From Glaciimonas sp. PAMC28666 (lineage in GTDB: Bacteria; Pseudomonadota; Gammaproteobacteria; Burkholderiales; Burkholderiaceae_D): a stretch of 64,000 nucleotides of DNA. This document shows positions 45,277-54,509 of the stretch, one piece after another. The stretch is from assembly GCF_016917355.1 (NCBI RefSeq), contig NZ_CP070304.1:3224001-3288000 (forward strand), read 5' to 3'. The notes beneath the pieces are model-generated. The model was not told the DNA's origin, did no database searches, and saw only the letters and a program-made list of their open reading frames with translations. Position 1 is the stretch's first letter, and each line of letters starts with the position of its first letter. Both the position numbers and the translations under genes were made by a program.

Positions 45277-45753
45277 TCAACTTAACAGTCGCCGCATTAC
45301 CGTCGGGGCTGGTTCTGCGGGATTGGCGTGGGCATAGGTAAGTTCGGGTGCCAATACAAATCCGTAGGTTGCGTAAAGCGCAAGTAAACGCGCTTGATCT
45401 GCACGCACCGCGAGTTGGATTTCACGAACGCTCACCGATTGCGCACGTTTAATCACCGCTTCGAGCAAGTGCTCTGCGAGAGAGTCACCGCGATACTTTG
45501 GAAGGACGCCCATGCGCATAACCTCCCAGGTGTGGCGATCATTCTCTGAAGGGAGCCAACGAACAGAGCCGACGATTTCGTTCTCGACGAGTAGCAAATA
45601 AGCGCCATCGCGTTTCAGCTGTTGCTGAACCCGTTCTACGCTTTCGCGATGTCCACTTGAGCTTGCCGCCACCCGATCAGCCCAGCAGGCACGGGTTAGT
45701 TCCGCGATCAATAACGCATCGCTAAAGTTGGCCTCGCGGGTCAGCACGTGCAT
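45277..45753 (-). CDS. GNAT-family N-acetyltransferase
   Basis: Acetyltransferase of 158 residues counted from the ATG at 45753, which has GAGGA about 10 bases upstream. A 26-residue extension in the same frame has no sign of conservation. The acetyl-CoA motif A is MRMGVLPKYRGDSLAEHLLEAVIKRA (Q/RxxGxG/A variant RGDSLA), and YATYGF is motif B. REANFSDALLIAELTRACWADRV forms the N-terminal strand-helix part. The substrate is unknown; the fold covers protein, amine and antibiotic acetylation. It follows metG by 84 bases. Confidence 0.8.
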   Translation of the reverse strand: MHVLTREANFSDALLIAELTRACWADRVAASSSGHRESVERVQQQLKRDGAYLLLVENEIVGSVRWLPSENDRHTWEVMRMGVLPKYRGDSLAEHLLEAVIKRAQSVSVREIQLAVRADQARLLALYATYGFVLAPELTYAHANPAEPAPTVMRRLLS

Positions 45754-45837
45754 TCGGTATGAATCCTCGCCGTTATTGTTAGTTGGCTTCGTACTAAGCT
45801 TGTTACCTGGCTGCCTTGATGATGGCAGCACAGGTTG

Positions 45838-47949
45838 TTAACGAATCCGCATACCCGGCTTAGCGCCCGGCCATGGATGCAGGATATAAATGCCCGGGTT
45901 CGCTTTTTCATCCGCGGCTGAAGCGGCCAGGACCATGCCTTCGGAAATGCCAAACTTCATTTTACGCGGGGCCAGATTGGCGACCATCACAGTCATTTTT
46001 CCAACCAATTCCTCAGGTTGATAGACTGACTTGATGCCGGAGAATACATTTCGCAGGCGTCCCTCACCAACGTCAAGCGTCAGCCGCAGCAGCTTGTCGG
46101 AACCGTCAACGTGCTCACAATTAACGATCGTGGCAATCCGCAGATCGATTTTGGTAAAGTCGTCAATCTTGATTTCGGGTGCCAGTTCTTCGATGGCGCT
46201 GGAGTCATCAGCAATAACAGCATCTGCAGCGGCGGCGTTGGTCGCATCGGTTTTGCCTTCTGGCGCGTCAAACAAGGCTTCCAACATTTTAGGCTCAACC
46301 CGTGTCATCAGATGCGTGTAGGCATTGATTTGGTGACCATCGCCAATTGGCAAATTGATGTCATCCCATTGGAGTGGCGCGATCTGTAAGAAGGTTTCTA
46401 CTTGCTGCGCGAGTATAGGCAAGACCGGTTTCAAATAGATCGTCAAAATACGGAACGCTTCCAGCAGGCGACTGCAAACTTCATGCAAGGCGGCCGCTTT
46501 GCTCGGGTCTTTGGCTAACTCCCATGGTTTGTTGGCGTCAACGTAGGCGTTAATAATATCGGCCTGGTCCATGATGGCGCGCAGCGCTTTGCCATATTCC
46601 CGACCTTCGTACAGGTTTTTGATATCACCGGACACTGCTCGTAGATTTGCCAGAAACGGATCATTATCGGTGGCCCAAAGCGTGCTGACCTTGCCTTCAA
46701 ATTTCTTGGCGATGAAACCCGCCGCACGGCTGGCAATGTTGATGTATTTACCGATCAAATCTGAGTTCACCCGTGCGACAAAATCATCCGGATTGAAATC
46801 GACATCTTCAACCTTGGCGCTCAGCTTGGCAGCAATGTAATAGCGCAGCCATTCAGGGTTCATGCCGATGTCGAGGTAACGCAATGGCGAAATACCGGTG
46901 CCGCGCGATTTAGACATTTTTTCGCCGCTGACGGTGATAAAACCATGCACGAAGACGTTATTCGGTACTTTTCGCCCGGCAAACTTCAACATTGCCGGCC
47001 AGAACAATGTATGGAAATACGTGATGTCTTTGCCAATAAAATGATATTGCTCGGTGCTCGGGTCAGCCATAAAAGCGTCGAAGTCGCGGCCGGTTTTATC
47101 GAAGTAATTCTTCAGCGATGCCAGGTAACCGATCGGCGCGTCCAGCCAGACATAAAAATATTTGCCAGGTGCGTCAGGAATTTCTATCCCGAAATAGGGT
47201 GCGTCGCGGCTGATGTCCCAATCGCCAAGGCCGCCGTCGCCTTCGAGCCATTCTTTGGCTTTATTGGCAACTTCCGGCTGTAAGCGATTATCTTCAAGCG
47301 CCCATTGACGCAGAAAATCAACGCAACGTGGATCGGAAAGTTTGAAGAAGAAATGTTCTGACGACTTCATGATAGGGGTCGCGCCCGACAAGGTGGAGTA
47401 TGGATTCTTGAGATCGGTGGGCGCATAAACGGCACTGCAATGTTCGCAGGAGTCGCCATATTGGTCTTTTGTGCCGCATTTTGGACACTCACCCTTAATA
47501 TAGCGGTCCGGCAAGAACATGTTTTTGACCGGATCAAAAAATTGCTCGATGGTTTTGGTCGTGATGAGCTCCGCGTCATCCCGCAGGCTACGATAGATTT
47601 CCTGGGACAGCGCATGATTTTCCGGGCCATCGGTTGAATGCCAATTGTCAAACGCGATATGGAAGCCATCCAGATATTCTTTACGTCCGGCCGCGATATT
47701 GGCAACAAACTGTTGCGGCGTGATCCCTGCCTTTTCGGCGGCGATCATGATTGGTGCGCCATGCGCATCGTCAGCACCGACAAAATGGACCTCATTGCCC
47801 AGCATTCGTTGAAACCGTACCCAGATATCGGCCTGGATGTATTCCATTATGTGGCCGATGTGGAATGCGCCGTTGGCATAGGGCAACGCGGTCGTAACGA
47901 ATAGGTTGCGCTGGGTAGGCTGAGGTGAAGTGCTCAAATTGATGCTCAT
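45838..47949 (-). CDS. metG: Methionyl-tRNA synthetase (MetG)
   Basis: Class I aminoacyl-tRNA synthetase of 703 residues charging tRNA-Met and initiator tRNA. The HIGH motif is [13 protein letters not shown]; the zinc knuckle is [17 protein letters not shown]; the KMSKS motif is [11 protein letters not shown]. After the anticodon-binding helices there is a linker of about 40 residues rich in Ala and Asp, then the C-terminal EMAPII-like tRNA-binding domain ([30 protein letters not shown] ... [13 protein letters not shown]) that makes the dimer. The gene is divergent from apbC with 207 bases between, a common pairing in proteobacteria. Confidence 0.96.
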   Translation of the reverse strand: MSINLSTSPQPTQRNLFVTTALPYANGAFHIGHIMEYIQADIWVRFQRMLGNEVHFVGADDAHGAPIMIAAEKAGITPQQFVANIAAGRKEYLDGFHIAFDNWHSTDGPENHALSQEIYRSLRDDAELITTKTIEQFFDPVKNMFLPDRYIKGECPKCGTKDQYGDSCEHCSAVYAPTDLKNPYSTLSGATPIMKSSEHFFFKLSDPRCVDFLRQWALEDNRLQPEVANKAKEWLEGDGGLGDWDISRDAPYFGIEIPDAPGKYFYVWLDAPIGYLASLKNYFDKTGRDFDAFMADPSTEQYHFIGKDITYFHTLFWPAMLKFAGRKVPNNVFVHGFITVSGEKMSKSRGTGISPLRYLDIGMNPEWLRYYIAAKLSAKVEDVDFNPDDFVARVNSDLIGKYINIASRAAGFIAKKFEGKVSTLWATDNDPFLANLRAVSGDIKNLYEGREYGKALRAIMDQADIINAYVDANKPWELAKDPSKAAALHEVCSRLLEAFRILTIYLKPVLPILAQQVETFLQIAPLQWDDINLPIGDGHQINAYTHLMTRVEPKMLEALFDAPEGKTDATNAAAADAVIADDSSAIEELAPEIKIDDFTKIDLRIATIVNCEHVDGSDKLLRLTLDVGEGRLRNVFSGIKSVYQPEELVGKMTVMVANLAPRKMKFGISEGMVLAASAADEKANPGIYILHPWPGAKPGMRIR

Positions 47950-48156
47950 TTAGCGGTGCAGATTAAAGTAAAAGAGTGATTTTAGCAGTGACAGCGCGTA
48001 TCTCGTGCAAAGACCGTCATCGTTATCGATCAGATTTTCTTTTTGTTGTTTTTAAATAAACCTTAATCAAGTTAATTTTGCGACGCGATTTTGGCACCTC
48101 GTCTGCGCCGCTCCGGCGATTTAGTTTAGACTTGCGCAATCTATAGAGGAGAAGTA

Positions 48157-49239
48157 ATGAGCGTCACGATTGAAGCGGTCAAGGCCGCACTATCCAAGGT
48201 CATCGACCCGAATACCGGAAAAGATCTGGTTTCAAGCAAATGCATTAAAAATATTCAGTTAGACGGCGCCAATGTCGCGTTTGACGTGGAGTTGGGTTAT
48301 CCGGCAAAAAGTCAGTTTAGCCTGATTCGGAATGCCGCCATTACCGCGCTGGCGGGAATCGCCGGCAATGTCAGCGCTAATGTCTACACAAAAATTCAGA
48401 CGCACTCCGTGCAGCGTGGCATCAAGTTGATGTCCAACGTGAAAAATATCATCGCCGTAGCTTCCGGTAAAGGCGGCGTCGGCAAGTCCACGACCGCCGT
48501 CAATCTGGCGCTGGCTTTGGCGGCAGAAGGCGCGCAAGTCGGTATTCTGGATGCAGATATTTATGGTCCGTCGTTGCCGATGATGATGGGAATCAGCGGC
48601 CGACCTGAAACCAAGGATGGCAAAACCATGGAGCCGCTGGAGAACCACGGCCTTCAGGTTTCCAGTATCGGCTTTATGGTGGATCAGGATGAGCCGATGG
48701 TATGGCGCGGTCCGATCGTCACGCAGGCGTTGCAGCAGTTACTGGATCAAACCAATTGGCGCGATCTCGATTATTTGATCGTTGATATGCCGCCCGGTAC
48801 CGGCGATATTCAATTGACGCTGTCGCAAAAAGTGCCCGTCACCGGCGCAGTCATCGTCACCACGCCGCAAGACATCGCACTGCTGGATGCGCGCAAGGGC
48901 TTGAAAATGTTCGAAAAAGTCGGTATTCCGATTCTCGGTATTGTCGAGAATATGAGTACGCATATCTGTTCCAATTGCGGTCATGCAGAAGCCATCTTTG
49001 GCTCCGGCGGCGGCGAAAAAATGTGTGGTGAATATGGCGTCGATTTTCTTGGAGCGCTGCCGCTGACGATGTCGATTCGGGAGCAGACCGACTCCGGTAA
49101 GCCGACCGTGATTGCAGAACCGGATGGACCGATCGCGCATATCTACAAAGAGATTGCGCGTAAAGTGGCGATCAAGGTGGCGGAGAAGGCCAAAGATATG
49201 TCGAGCAAGTTCCCCACTATCGTCATTAAGAACGACTGA
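48157..49239 (+). CDS. apbC: Iron-sulfur cluster carrier protein ApbC (Mrp/NBP35)
   Basis: P-loop ATPase of 360 residues that carries and delivers Fe-S clusters. The N-terminal 90 residues form the MIP18-like domain (VIDPNTGKDLVSS). The deviant Walker A is IAVASGKGGVGKSTTAVNLA, followed by DADIYGPSLPMMMG and LIVDMPPGTGDIQLTL, which are Mrp/ApbC signatures. The cluster-binding CxxC is HICSNCGHAEAIFGSGGG. The start has AGGAG 5 bases upstream. It is divergent from metG. ApbC works in Fe-S maturation, which also serves the Fe-S enzymes CysH and CysI here. Confidence 0.94.
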   Translation: MSVTIEAVKAALSKVIDPNTGKDLVSSKCIKNIQLDGANVAFDVELGYPAKSQFSLIRNAAITALAGIAGNVSANVYTKIQTHSVQRGIKLMSNVKNIIAVASGKGGVGKSTTAVNLALALAAEGAQVGILDADIYGPSLPMMMGISGRPETKDGKTMEPLENHGLQVSSIGFMVDQDEPMVWRGPIVTQALQQLLDQTNWRDLDYLIVDMPPGTGDIQLTLSQKVPVTGAVIVTTPQDIALLDARKGLKMFEKVGIPILGIVENMSTHICSNCGHAEAIFGSGGGEKMCGEYGVDFLGALPLTMSIREQTDSGKPTVIAEPDGPIAHIYKEIARKVAIKVAEKAKDMSSKFPTIVIKND

Positions 49240-49376
49240 CCACAGTACCGCTAGAACGGGTATGTCGAATCAACCGGAGCAACCCGGTTGATCGACGCGC
49301 TCAGACGTGGTGCTCAGATGCTATGATTCAACGGCTTGCTTAATGGCATTCTTTCTCATTGAAAAAGGGTCACACG

Positions 49377-49784
49377 ATGAAATCACGATTATTTGCCGTA
49401 CTTTTTAGCGCTTCGATGCTTGCCGCTGGCTTTGTACCGCAATTGGCGCATGCTGCATCAGTCAATTTTGTGTCTCCCGCCGACGGCGCAGTGGTGAGCA
49501 GTCCGTTTGAAGTCAAATTTGGCGTGAGCGGAATGGAAATTAAACCAGCCGGCGACATGACGCCCAATACAGGTCATCACCATCTATTGATCAATCAGGC
49601 ACCGATCAAGGCTGGCGAAGCGATCCCGGCCGATGCGCAGCATTTGCATTTCGGTAAAGGCCAGACCGAGGCAATGGTCACGCTGCCGCCGGGTAAATAT
49701 AGTTTGACGATGCAGTTTGGTAACGGCATGCATCAATCGTATGGTCCCGAGTTAAGTAAGACAATTAACGTTACGGTCAAATAA
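49377..49784 (+). CDS. Secreted DUF4399 protein
   Basis: Periplasmic protein of 135 residues from the ATG at 49377 (AAGGG 9 bases upstream). The signal peptide MKSRLFAVLFSASMLAAGFV ends near LAHA-ASVNF. The mature part is a single immunoglobulin-like DUF4399 domain: VNFVSPADGAVVSSPFEVKFGVSGM, the His-rich TGHHHLLIN, QHLHFGKGQTEA and the C-terminal LPPGKYSLTMQFGNGMHQSYGP. The histidines HHH and HLH might bind a metal such as copper, but this is a guess. The family is common in Burkholderiales and has no known role. A hairpin (49269-49292) precedes it, after the apbC stop. Confidence 0.85.
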   Translation: MKSRLFAVLFSASMLAAGFVPQLAHAASVNFVSPADGAVVSSPFEVKFGVSGMEIKPAGDMTPNTGHHHLLINQAPIKAGEAIPADAQHLHFGKGQTEAMVTLPPGKYSLTMQFGNGMHQSYGPELSKTINVTVK

Positions 49785-49912
49785 TTTCACGCCATTATTC
49801 GCAGGAGCGGAGCGTGCTGGCAATCTGCATTGTTCCTTCTGCCGAAGCAACGCGGTAAAATGTGGTTTTCATTGATAGCGGCTTTGGCAATCCAGGGCCG
49901 TTTTTATTTATC

Positions 49913-51373
49913 ATGACCGCATCTACTTCCGTAACAACATCGACTTCTCAGCCTGTCCGTACCCGTTTTGCGCCTAGCCCAACCGGTTACCTGCATTTAG
50001 GTGGTGCCCGCACAGCATTGTTCTCCTGGGCTTATGCCCGTCACTTTGGCGGCACTTTTATATTGCGGGTCGAAGATACCGATCTGGAGCGCTCAACCCC
50101 AGAAGCAGTAGAAGCCATCATCGAAGGTATGCAATGGCTCGGACTGACGCATGACGAAGGTCCCTTTTTTCAGATGCAACGCATGGATCGCTACCGTGAA
50201 GTGGTTGCGCAAATGCTGATAGACGGTAGCGTCTACTATTGCTACTCATCTCCGGAAGAAGTGGAAGCCATGCGTGAAAAAATGCGTGCAGCGGGCGAAA
50301 AACCACGGTATGACGGAACCTGGCGTCCGGAGCCAGGCAAAACTTTGCCCGCGATTCCGTCCGATCGCACACCGGTTGTGCGTTTCAAAAATCCGTTGGA
50401 GGGTGAAGTAAGTTGGGACGACGTCGTTAAAGGCACCATTACGATTGCTAACCGTGAAATGGACGATCTGGTCATTGCTCGCCCGGATGGCACACCGACC
50501 TACAATTTTTGCGTAGTGGTGGACGACTGGGATATGAAGATCACGCATGTTATTCGTGGTGACGATCATGTTAACAACACCCCGCGCCAAATTAATATTT
50601 TAAAGGCGCTTGGTGCGACTTTGCCCTTATATGGTCACGTGCCGATGATCCTCGGTGCGGATGGCGAGAAGCTGTCCAAGCGCCATGGCGCGGTGAGCGT
50701 GATGGATTACCCGGCACAAGGGTATTTGCCGGAAGCGATGTTGAACTATCTGGCGCGCCTTGGCTGGAGCCACGGTAACGAAGAAGTGTTCTCGATTGAA
50801 CAGTTTTGTGCGTGGTTCGATCTGGACCATTTGTCAAAATCGCCAGCGCAGTTCAATGCCGAAAAACTGGCTTGGGTGAATAATCACTACATTAAGTTGG
50901 CCGACAACGAACGTCTGGCTGGATTGGTTCAACCTTTGATGGAAAAGGAAGGGGCCGATTTCACCGACGGTGAAGGAGTCACCAAAGCGCCGGATTTGGC
51001 AAAAGTCATCGGGCTGATGAAAGAGCGCGCCAATACGACACATGAGATTGCCGCTGCCGCAATGCTGTTTTATCGTCTGCCGACGCCGGACGCCGCTTTG
51101 CTGGATCAACACTTCCATGCTGAAGCCGTGGCGGCAACCGTTAAGCCCGCATTTGCCGATTTCGCGGAACGCTGTAAAACGGTGGAGTGGAATAAAGCGG
51201 CATTGGCACCAATGATTAAAGAGGTTCTGACGGCGCATTCGTTAAAAATGCCACAAATTGCCATGCCGTTGCGCTTGATGCTGACCGGTCAGCTGCAGAC
51301 GCCAGCGATTGATATGGTGTTGGAATTATTCGGCCGCGAAGTCGTATTAAACCGCTTACAGAAATATCTTTAA
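49913..51373 (+). CDS. gltX: Glutamyl-tRNA synthetase (GltX)
   Basis: Class Ib aminoacyl-tRNA synthetase of 486 residues. It charges tRNA-Glu, which is encoded twice just downstream. The HIGH-type motif is [35 protein letters not shown] follows; the KMSKS-type motif is [13 protein letters not shown]. The C-terminal helical anticodon-binding region ends in [13 protein letters not shown]. The start is set at ATG 49913: the upstream frame (GTG 49862) adds 17 non-conserved residues. There is no good Shine-Dalgarno in either position. It uses the standard length and order of motifs; GlnRS-like features are absent. tRNA-Ala(GGC) follows 63 bases after the stop. Confidence 0.95.
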   Translation: MTASTSVTTSTSQPVRTRFAPSPTGYLHLGGARTALFSWAYARHFGGTFILRVEDTDLERSTPEAVEAIIEGMQWLGLTHDEGPFFQMQRMDRYREVVAQMLIDGSVYYCYSSPEEVEAMREKMRAAGEKPRYDGTWRPEPGKTLPAIPSDRTPVVRFKNPLEGEVSWDDVVKGTITIANREMDDLVIARPDGTPTYNFCVVVDDWDMKITHVIRGDDHVNNTPRQINILKALGATLPLYGHVPMILGADGEKLSKRHGAVSVMDYPAQGYLPEAMLNYLARLGWSHGNEEVFSIEQFCAWFDLDHLSKSPAQFNAEKLAWVNNHYIKLADNERLAGLVQPLMEKEGADFTDGEGVTKAPDLAKVIGLMKERANTTHEIAAAAMLFYRLPTPDAALLDQHFHAEAVAATVKPAFADFAERCKTVEWNKAALAPMIKEVLTAHSLKMPQIAMPLRLMLTGQLQTPAIDMVLELFGREVVLNRLQKYL

Positions 51374-51391
51374 TAAATTTTCAAAACGGGA

Positions 51392-51421
51392 TTGTCACAG
51401 AGGTGATTACTTTGCTATAAT
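51392..51421 (+). promoter_or_regulatory. Sigma-70 promoter of the tRNA-Ala gene
   Basis: TTGTCA (51392-51397) and TATAAT (51416-51421), with 18 bases between, match the sigma-70 consensus in 5/6 and 6/6 positions. The start site would be near 51428, 9 bases before the tRNA, and may serve the tRNA-Glu genes as well. Confidence 0.8.
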
Positions 51422-51436
51422 TTCGCTTCTTCGCAA

Positions 51437-51512
<76 letters not shown>

Positions 51513-51592
51513 GCGTAAGCGGGTGGAGTAAAGTAACAAATGTAGTACAGTAGAGCACTTAGCAATACCACTAGCAGCACGGACAGATCATC

Positions 51593-51668
51593 GTCCCCAT
51601 CGTCTAGAGGCCTAGGACATCACCCTTTCACGGTGAGTACAGGGGTTCGAATCCCCTTGGGGACACCA
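51593..51668 (+). tRNA. tRNA-Glu (TTC anticodon), copy 1
   Basis: A 76-base tRNA with CCA encoded. The acceptor stem is GTCCCCA/TGGGGAC, the anticodon stem-loop TCACC-CTTTCAC-GGTGA gives anticodon TTC, and the T arm is AGGGGTTCGAATCCCCT. It is identical to the second copy at 51812. An independent terminator follows. Confidence 0.97.
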
Positions 51669-51671
51669 GAT

Positions 51672-51706
51672 AAAAAAGTCGCATCTGCGTGATGCGACTT
51701 TTTTTA
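51672..51706 (+). terminator. Terminator after the first tRNA-Glu
   Basis: AAAAAAGTCGCATC (51672-51685) and GATGCGACTTTTTT (51691-51704) form a 14-bp stem with a TGCGT loop followed by more T. A classical intrinsic terminator. Confidence 0.92.
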
Positions 51707-51811
51707 TTCAGACCGAACGGGTCAGGTGTAGCAAGAAGAGTGTAAATTGCAAGCGAAGCAAGGCCACGCAAGCAAAGCTGGATAACAGCAACGTAGTAAG
51801 GACAGATTTCT

Positions 51812-51887
51812 GTCCCCATCGTCTAGAGGCCTAGGACATCACCCTTTCACGGTGAGTACAGGGGTTCGAATCCCCTTGGGGACACCA
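51812..51887 (+). tRNA. tRNA-Glu (TTC anticodon), copy 2
   Basis: Identical in all 76 bases to the copy at 51593. A short stretch before it (GGACAGAT...TGTCCCC) also resembles the region before the first copy, so the duplicated unit includes some upstream DNA. It has its own terminator. Confidence 0.97.
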
Positions 51888-51891
51888 GGAT

Positions 51892-51922
51892 AAAAGCCCG
51901 CATCAATTGATGCGGGCTTTTT
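51892..51922 (+). terminator. Terminator after the second tRNA-Glu
   Basis: AAAAGCCCGCATCAA (51892-51906) and TTGATGCGGGCTTTT (51907-51921) are perfect inverted copies, followed by another T and TGC. A strong stem with U-rich end. It differs in sequence from the first terminator. Confidence 0.9.
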
Positions 51923-52172
51923 GCATTCTGGACGCGATTCGGCGCGCCATTCTGGAAGCCATTCTGGGAGCTTATGAGGGGATTTCTGTCGAACCCATAT
52001 GCCATGGAGCAGGCTTACGATAATTGCTAAAGTAGCCATTCTTACGTTCAGAGTACAACCTTGATGGGCAAAAATTTTGTTGTATTACATCCACAAGCAT
52101 GGGCCGGTTATTTTTGGTTACGGGCCGCATGCGTTGTGAATCGACGATGGTGGGACCAATATGGCGACTAAA

Positions 52173-52493
52173 TTACTCGGTATCGACATCGGATCGGCGT
52201 ACCAACATGCGATGCGCCCGTTGCATATCGTTCGTAAAATTATTTTTTGCCTCCCGACGACAAGCCATTAGCTCCCGATTGCGCAGACTACGACAGTCAT
52301 TGAGTGATTGCTGATAGGCCGCATTCGCTTCCTTCGTCATATTGTTGTAGCGGGCTCGGGCGGACATGTCTTCCGTATGCCAGCGTGATGGATCTTTCAT
52401 CTGAACATTTTCTTCAGCGGCGACTGCATGCGTCACATAAGCGCTTGCCGCGACTAAAATACATGAAAACGCGGCGACAATTTTTTGATGCAT
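52173..52493 (-). CDS. Small secreted protein of unknown function
   Basis: Protein of 106 residues with a signal peptide (MHQKIVAAFSCILVAASAYV, cleavage probably after AVAA or nearby). The mature part is helical and basic, with two cysteines in SLNDCRSLRNRELMACRREAKNN that could bond, and repeated YNNMTKEANAAYQQSLNDC-like stretches seen in periplasmic helical proteins of this size. I recognise no named domain, though DCRxxxxxxxxxCRxEA is a pattern often seen in small exported proteins of Burkholderiales. It opens a group of small envelope genes that continues to 54445. The nearest Shine-Dalgarno is AAGGAG about 8 bases before the start. Confidence 0.7.
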   Translation of the reverse strand: MHQKIVAAFSCILVAASAYVTHAVAAEENVQMKDPSRWHTEDMSARARYNNMTKEANAAYQQSLNDCRSLRNRELMACRREAKNNFTNDMQRAHRMLVRRSDVDTE

Positions 52494-52679
52494 GGTACTT
52501 GCTCCTTGGCGAACGGATTGCGATGCACGACGTGGTTAAATTCGATACAAGGCGTAATTCCACTGATCGATAAATTTTATATTTTGAACGGCGGTGTCAC
52601 TGCGATCATCACCAAAGTTGCCAATTTCATGGACGACCGCGGCCTGATATAACATTTCTGATAATGATTAATTTAACAC

Positions 52680-52832
52680 TTATAGCCGTCCAGTGAGCAG
52701 AAGCACAATAAGTACGATGACAATAACGCCGGTGATGCCGCTAGGGCCATAACCCCAACTGCGACTGTGCGGCCAAGCTGGCAGCGCGCCGACGAGCAAT
52801 AAAATCAAGATAATTAGAAGGATCGTTCCCAT
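52680..52832 (-). CDS. DUF3309 family small membrane protein
   Basis: A 50-residue protein not visible in longer ORF listings, with ATG at 52832 and stop at 52680. AAGGAG lies 6 bases before the start. It begins MGTILLIILILLLVGALPAW and ends VIVIVLIVLLLTGRL, with the central PHSRSWGYGPSG. That two-helix pattern with the W/GYGPSG turn is the DUF3309 family, a short membrane protein common in proteobacteria and of unknown role. It is associated with stress or envelope genes in several genomes, by my recollection only. Confidence 0.85.
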   Translation of the reverse strand: MGTILLIILILLLVGALPAWPHSRSWGYGPSGITGVIVIVLIVLLLTGRL

Positions 52833-53019
52833 GCTTTACTCCTTTTGTGGTTGGTGGTTGCAATTCACTGTAAAAAATGTCCTACTCAGCATGCGGTGCA
52901 ACTTCGATCCGTTTATAAAAATACGCGCATAGAATCGCAAATCCTTTTCCGGCAGGCTTTGACGGCGTTGTGTTCAGTTAAGGCAATCACGAGCCACACG
53001 GTAAATTAAAAGCGCTAAA

Positions 53020-53574
53020 TTAATAACGTGAAATCTGACCGTTATCTATCCTTACCCGATCACCGACACGCAAGTCTCCTGGATTACTAAGGTTTATGGT
53101 CTGGTAGCCGTTATCATTCATGCGAATGCGCACGTCGTACGACGCTGGACTTTGACTATTGCGCTGCTCCACTTGATTGCCAACTACGGCGCCGCCGACT
53201 GCGCCGCCAACGGTCGCCACGGTGTTGCCGGTCCCATGACCAATTTGATGTCCCAAAACGCCGCCGAGCAGACCACCCACGAGTGCGCCAGCGATCCCGC
53301 GACTTTGGTTTTCGCCTTGAACGACATCAATTGCGTCTATCGTTCCCCGGCCGTTATAAGACTGAGAGTTGGATGGGGCGGATTGAGTAGACGGGTTATA
53401 TTGATTGGACGGATTGTATTGATTTGTTTGATTGTACTGATTGGGCTGATAGGTCGGGTCCGTCGAGCTGCGATATTGCTGCCCATCGTTGGGGCCGGCG
53501 CAAGCGGCTAAAAGAAGCGATCCGCTCGCCATGGCAGAAATCAATACGGTTAAGGATTTACCGGTGCGTTTCAT
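53020..53574 (-). CDS. Glycine-zipper 2TM lipoprotein
   Basis: Outer-membrane lipoprotein of 184 residues, glycine-zipper 2TM (Rick_17kDa/SlyB-like) family. The lipobox is SLLLAAC. A low-complexity linker follows with repeated QYNPS/QYNQT units (YQPNQYNQTNQYNPSNQYNP), then the zipper GIAGALVGGLLGGVLGHQIG and TVGGAVGGAVVGNQVE. The C-terminal YDVRIRMNDNGYQTINLSNPGDLRVGDRVRI is typical and forms a small beta domain. The family is involved in envelope integrity. The repeated linker is encoded by short direct repeats. The GGAGACG before the start at 53574 serves as ribosome site. Confidence 0.88.
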   Translation of the reverse strand: MKRTGKSLTVLISAMASGSLLLAACAGPNDGQQYRSSTDPTYQPNQYNQTNQYNPSNQYNPSTQSAPSNSQSYNGRGTIDAIDVVQGENQSRGIAGALVGGLLGGVLGHQIGHGTGNTVATVGGAVGGAVVGNQVEQRNSQSPASYDVRIRMNDNGYQTINLSNPGDLRVGDRVRIDNGQISRY

Positions 53575-53698
53575 GACGTCTCCTAATATCTATTTCATTC
53601 CCGATGGACGTATGCGGGATGTCCACATGGTCTGATCGCTTTAACCATCGTCTTCGCGGCTTTACTAACATGCGCTGATCGGACATGCCATCCGCAGA

Positions 53699-53776
53699 TC
53701 AATGCATAAACAGATAAATGAGTACTAAAATTACTGCAGGCACCCCCAGCAACCACGCTAAAAAATACTTACCCAT
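53699..53776 (-). CDS. Putative 25-residue membrane protein
   Basis: A tiny gene on the minus strand, ATG at 53776 and TGA at 53699. The protein begins MGKYFLAWLLGVPAVILVLI and ends YLFMH: one TM helix with a Lys at the N-end. Small proteins with the KYFLAWLLGVP pattern recur in beta- and gammaproteobacteria, which supports it. The ribosome site is poor (no clear Shine-Dalgarno), so confidence is moderate. It lies between the glycine-zipper gene and the 54266 gene. Confidence 0.55.
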   Translation of the reverse strand: MGKYFLAWLLGVPAVILVLIYLFMH

Positions 53777-54265
53777 GATGGTAGCTTTCGAGTTGGTTGA
53801 CGAAAAAAAAACGTCAATAAAGAGTTAAAAAAGTGCCTGAGCGCATCAAAGTTGTAAATAACTATATAGAGGAAGGGTGGATACTTCTATCGGACGGGGG
53901 CTACTAACGTTGTAGGATTGCGTGAAGCAGAGCCCCGAACGGGCCTGGATACAAAGGTGAATTTGCTGGAATGTAGCGGACTGCCTGTGAGGCTTCTACG
54001 CTGTTCTTTTACGCTTTTTGTACGCCCCGGGCCAACTGGAATTCGAGGTTGTATTTAGTTTCGTGCTGGCGGGTCAGCCCGCGTGTCAGTCAACCCCGAA
54101 ACACAAGAGGGCCATCTCGGCTTATCATGGTCTTAGTTGCAGAATCTAAACCGCTGTCGGCGACATGAGATTCCGCAGATAACGTCGCCAGGCCGACTGG
54201 AGCTATTACCTTTATTTTTCTTTAGCTTCTTTTTAATTTCAAACGGACGATTAAAGGAGTTTTAT
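53777..54265. other. Long non-coding gap
   Basis: No gene supported over about 490 bases, apart from the promoter expected for the plus-strand gene at 54266. An in-frame extension upstream of that gene (54137) has no ribosome site. A GCGGG-TCAG-CCCGC hairpin lies near 54080-54093. No riboswitch or repeat was recognised. Confidence 0.4.
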
Positions 54266-54445
54266 ATGTTTAACAGTAAAAGCGCTTTGTTGATGTTGAC
54301 CGTTTCAAGTTTAACCGCGTTGTTATTGATGGCACGTCAACGGCTCGCCCGAGCGAATGCGGAACAAAATTTACAGAGTAAAGCCATCACAATTTGGGAG
54401 GGCGAGGGAGGGAACCTGCCCGCCAAACCTACAGTTCCGGAGTAG
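54266..54445 (+). CDS. Small membrane-anchored protein of unknown function
   Basis: A 59-residue protein with ATG at 54266 and AAAGGAG 7 bases upstream. It begins MFNSKSALLMLTVSSLTALL, a single TM anchor or signal, and then has the basic ARQRLARANAEQNLQSKAIT and an acidic/Pro-rich end (WEGEGGNLPAKPTVPE). No domain is recognised. Because the ribosome site is strong and the codons are regular, I regard it as real. The next gene on the minus strand (LysR) converges on it, and its neighbours are small envelope genes. Confidence 0.7.
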   Translation: MFNSKSALLMLTVSSLTALLLMARQRLARANAEQNLQSKAITIWEGEGGNLPAKPTVPE

Positions 54446-54509
54446 GTCCTTTCTCGGGTAGATTTGTCCTCACGGTGAATTTATCTAACGAGATAATTGA
54501 TCGTTTGAT

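Noticed and set aside
51628-52039. Two minus-strand ORFs (51628-51819 and 51839-52039) ending in sequences like SPRGFEPLYSP and GVPKGIRTPVLTV
   Set aside because: They read through the antisense strand of the tRNA-Glu genes. These peptides are a well-known artefact of tRNA-antisense ORFs and have no ribosome sites.
52161-52271. Plus-strand ORF starting MATKLLGIDIGSA
   Set aside because: The GIDIGS likeness to ASKHA proteins is a coincidence in the antisense of the end of the small secreted protein gene; it stops after a short stretch and has no ribosome site.
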